Assembly (NCBI GenBank): GCA_021774335.1
Contig: JAJFJD010000019.1
Location: 1-64,000, forward strand
Direction: 5' to 3'
From: Alphaproteobacteria bacterium
Lineage (GTDB): Bacteria > Pseudomonadota > Alphaproteobacteria > UBA8366
Length of the DNA: 64,000 bases
This document shows, piece after piece, positions 62,574-64,000 of this stretch. A program made the translations under genes and the position numbers. Within the stretch, counting starts at the first letter, position 1. Each line of letters starts with the position of its first letter. The notes beneath the pieces were generated by a model. The model ran no database searches. It was given only the letters and a program-made list of their open reading frames with translations, and was not told where the DNA came from.

Positions 62574-64000
62574 TTAACCATGGCCGTCATATGTGTCTTC
62601 GTGGCGGTGCCGCTGCCCGGTTACCCGTCCGTAAAGCCATTTTTCGGCTTCGAGGATGAGCAGAACCGCCACGCCGACGGCAACGATCTCAAGACCCTGT
62701 AACAGGCTCAGCGGTCGAACGTCGAAGAAGGTCTTCATGAACGGCGCATAGGTGAACAGAAGTTGCAGCGCCGTTACCACACCGACGGCGATCAGCACGG
62801 CCGGAGTGCCGACAAGGCCGCGCCAGGTGATTGATGGCGCTTTCAGGTAGCGAACGCTGAACAGATAGAAAATCTCCAGGACCACTAATGTGTTCACCGC
62901 GATCGTGCGGGCTTCTTCGATGCCGGCGCCCTGGACTGTCGCCAGTATGAACATGCCGAAGATCGCACCCATGAACAGGACGGAGACGAACGCCGTCCGC
63001 CAGATCAGGAACCCGGAGAAGATGGGTTCGTCGGCGGCGCGGGGCGGGCGGCGCATGACATCGGGTTCGCTCGGCTCGAAAGCCAGGGCGAGCGCCAGGG
63101 TCACTGCGGTGACCATATTGACCCACAAAATCTGGACCGGCGTGATCGGCAGGGTGAAACCGAGCAGGATCGCGGCGATCAGGACAAGCGCTTCGCCGCC
63201 GTTGGTCGGCAGGATGAACAGGATCGCCTTTTTCAAATTGTCGTAGACGGTCCGGCCGGCACGCACCGCGTCGGCGATGGCCGCGAAGTTGTCGTCCGCG
63301 AGCACCATCTCCGACGCTTCCTTCGCGGCCTCGCTGCCCTTCTGGCCCATTGCGATCCCGACATCGGCGCGTTTCAGCGCCGGGGCGTCGTTGACGCCAT
63401 CGCCGGTCATCGCGACGACCGCGCCCTCGGCTTGGAGCGCTGTTACCAGCCGCAATTTATGTGCCGGGCTGGTGCGCGCGAAAACAGCGGTATCCCGAAC
63501 GCGGACGCGCAGGGTTTCGTCGTCGAACGCATCGAGGTCGTGGCCGGTAATGACCGCCTCCGGATTTTCCAGACCCAACCGGCGCGCAACCGCGACCGCC
63601 GTGCCGGCATGGTCGCCGGTGATCATTTTGACTTGGATTCCGGCGGCCTGGCACTCCGCGACGGCGGTGATCGCCTCCTCGCGTGGCGGATCGATCAGGC
63701 CGAACAGGCCGAGGAATGTAAGCCCGTTCTCGACGTCATCGAAGTGCAGGCTCGACTGCGCCGCATCCGTCGCTTTCATCGCGACGGCGAGCAGACGTTG
63801 GCCCCGGGATGCGATTTCTTCGGCCTGGCTTTGCCAATAATCCGCATCGAGTGCCACATCGCCGTCGGCTCCCCGTTGCCGGACGCACATGCCAAGAATG
63901 CGCTCCGGTGCGCCCTTGATGAAGATCGCGCCGTTCCCCGCGTGGTCATGGTTAAGGCTGGCCATGAACTGATGTTGCGCGTCGAACGGTATCGCATCGT
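62574..64000 (-). CDS. P-type cation ATPase, C-terminal part (cut by window edge)
   Basis: About 475 residues visible, open past the right edge. The nucleotide-binding domain shows FIKGAPERIL, then the P-domain TGDGVNDAPALKRADVGIAMG and about six C-terminal membrane helices. Helix 5 has TNGGEALVL (Asn and Glu cation ligands), and helix 6 has LWVNMVTAVTLALALAFEP, where the Asp of SERCA-like pumps is Ala. The overall pattern is that of P2-type bacterial cation pumps; the ion is not certain. The phosphorylated DKTGT segment lies outside the window. Confidence 0.9.
   Translation of the reverse strand, partial: DAIPFDAQHQFMASLNHDHAGNGAIFIKGAPERILGMCVRQRGADGDVALDADYWQSQAEEIASRGQRLLAVAMKATDAAQSSLHFDDVENGLTFLGLFGLIDPPREEAITAVAECQAAGIQVKMITGDHAGTAVAVARRLGLENPEAVITGHDLDAFDDETLRVRVRDTAVFARTSPAHKLRLVTALQAEGAVVAMTGDGVNDAPALKRADVGIAMGQKGSEAAKEASEMVLADDNFAAIADAVRAGRTVYDNLKKAILFILPTNGGEALVLIAAILLGFTLPITPVQILWVNMVTAVTLALALAFEPSEPDVMRRPPRAADEPIFSGFLIWRTAFVSVLFMGAIFGMFILATVQGAGIEEARTIAVNTLVVLEIFYLFSVRYLKAPSITWRGLVGTPAVLIAVGVVTALQLLFTYAPFMKTFFDVRPLSLLQGLEIVAVGVAVLLILEAEKWLYGRVTGQRHRHEDTYDGHG

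Overview
This window looks like chromosomal DNA of a GC-rich, heterotrophic, probably marine or soil alphaproteobacterium. Protein flavour suggests something near the Rhodospirillales, but this is inference: there is no rRNA or other taxonomic marker here. Genes are dense, on both strands, mostly in 1-4 gene operons. I see no rRNA, tRNA, CRISPR array, phage or insertion sequence.

Layout. 0-5.7 kb: two small membrane proteins, a 0.9 kb gap without a convincing gene, an orphan ParA-type ATPase translationally coupled to a membrane-anchored SPOR protein, and a convergent exported Sel1/SPOR protein. 5.9-10.1 kb: an operon of a glutathione transferase, a 2-oxoglutarate dioxygenase and a lone molybdenum hydroxylase large subunit. 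11.2-15.0 kb: a TRAP transporter operon with a creatininase-family enzyme inserted between permease and binding protein. 15.1-19.2 kb: the phenylalanine/tyrosine degradation operon hpd-phhA-hmgA-fahA. 20-33.7 kb: catabolic genes (CoA transferase, MmgE/PrpD, amidase/FAD oxidase/GNAT, phosphotransferase, MaoC hydratase, acyl-CoA dehydrogenases, VOC and OsmC proteins). 33.7-42 kb: a membrane-tethered WD40 protein, a TauD-type dioxygenase, an FAD oxidase, an acyl-CoA dehydrogenase, an enolase-superfamily enzyme and a sulfatase. 42-54.6 kb: two glycosyltransferases, a TcuA-like flavoprotein with a GntR regulator and visible operators, a PabB-PabC fusion, cupin, VOC and CBS proteins, and a split UxaA-family hydro-lyase with an enoyl-CoA hydratase. 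54.8-64 kb: another TauD gene, a quinone oxidoreductase, a tandemly duplicated ATP-grasp/TauD unit with one decayed tauD copy, a gamma-glutamyltransferase and a P-type ATPase cut by the right edge.

How the genes work together. The aromatic amino acid operon would turn phenylalanine and tyrosine into fumarate and acetoacetate. Most other genes are the kind used to take up and oxidise amides, organic acids and CoA esters. Four intact TauD/TfdA-type genes and one dead copy show repeated expansion of that family.

The best candidates for undescribed biology are (1) the duplicated ATP-grasp plus divergent 2-oxoglutarate dioxygenase module at 57.2-60.7 kb, (2) the stand-alone membrane WD40 protein with flanks like those of STAND-type effector proteins, (3) the creatininase-like protein with altered metal motif inside a TRAP operon, and (4) the ParA-SPOR pair.
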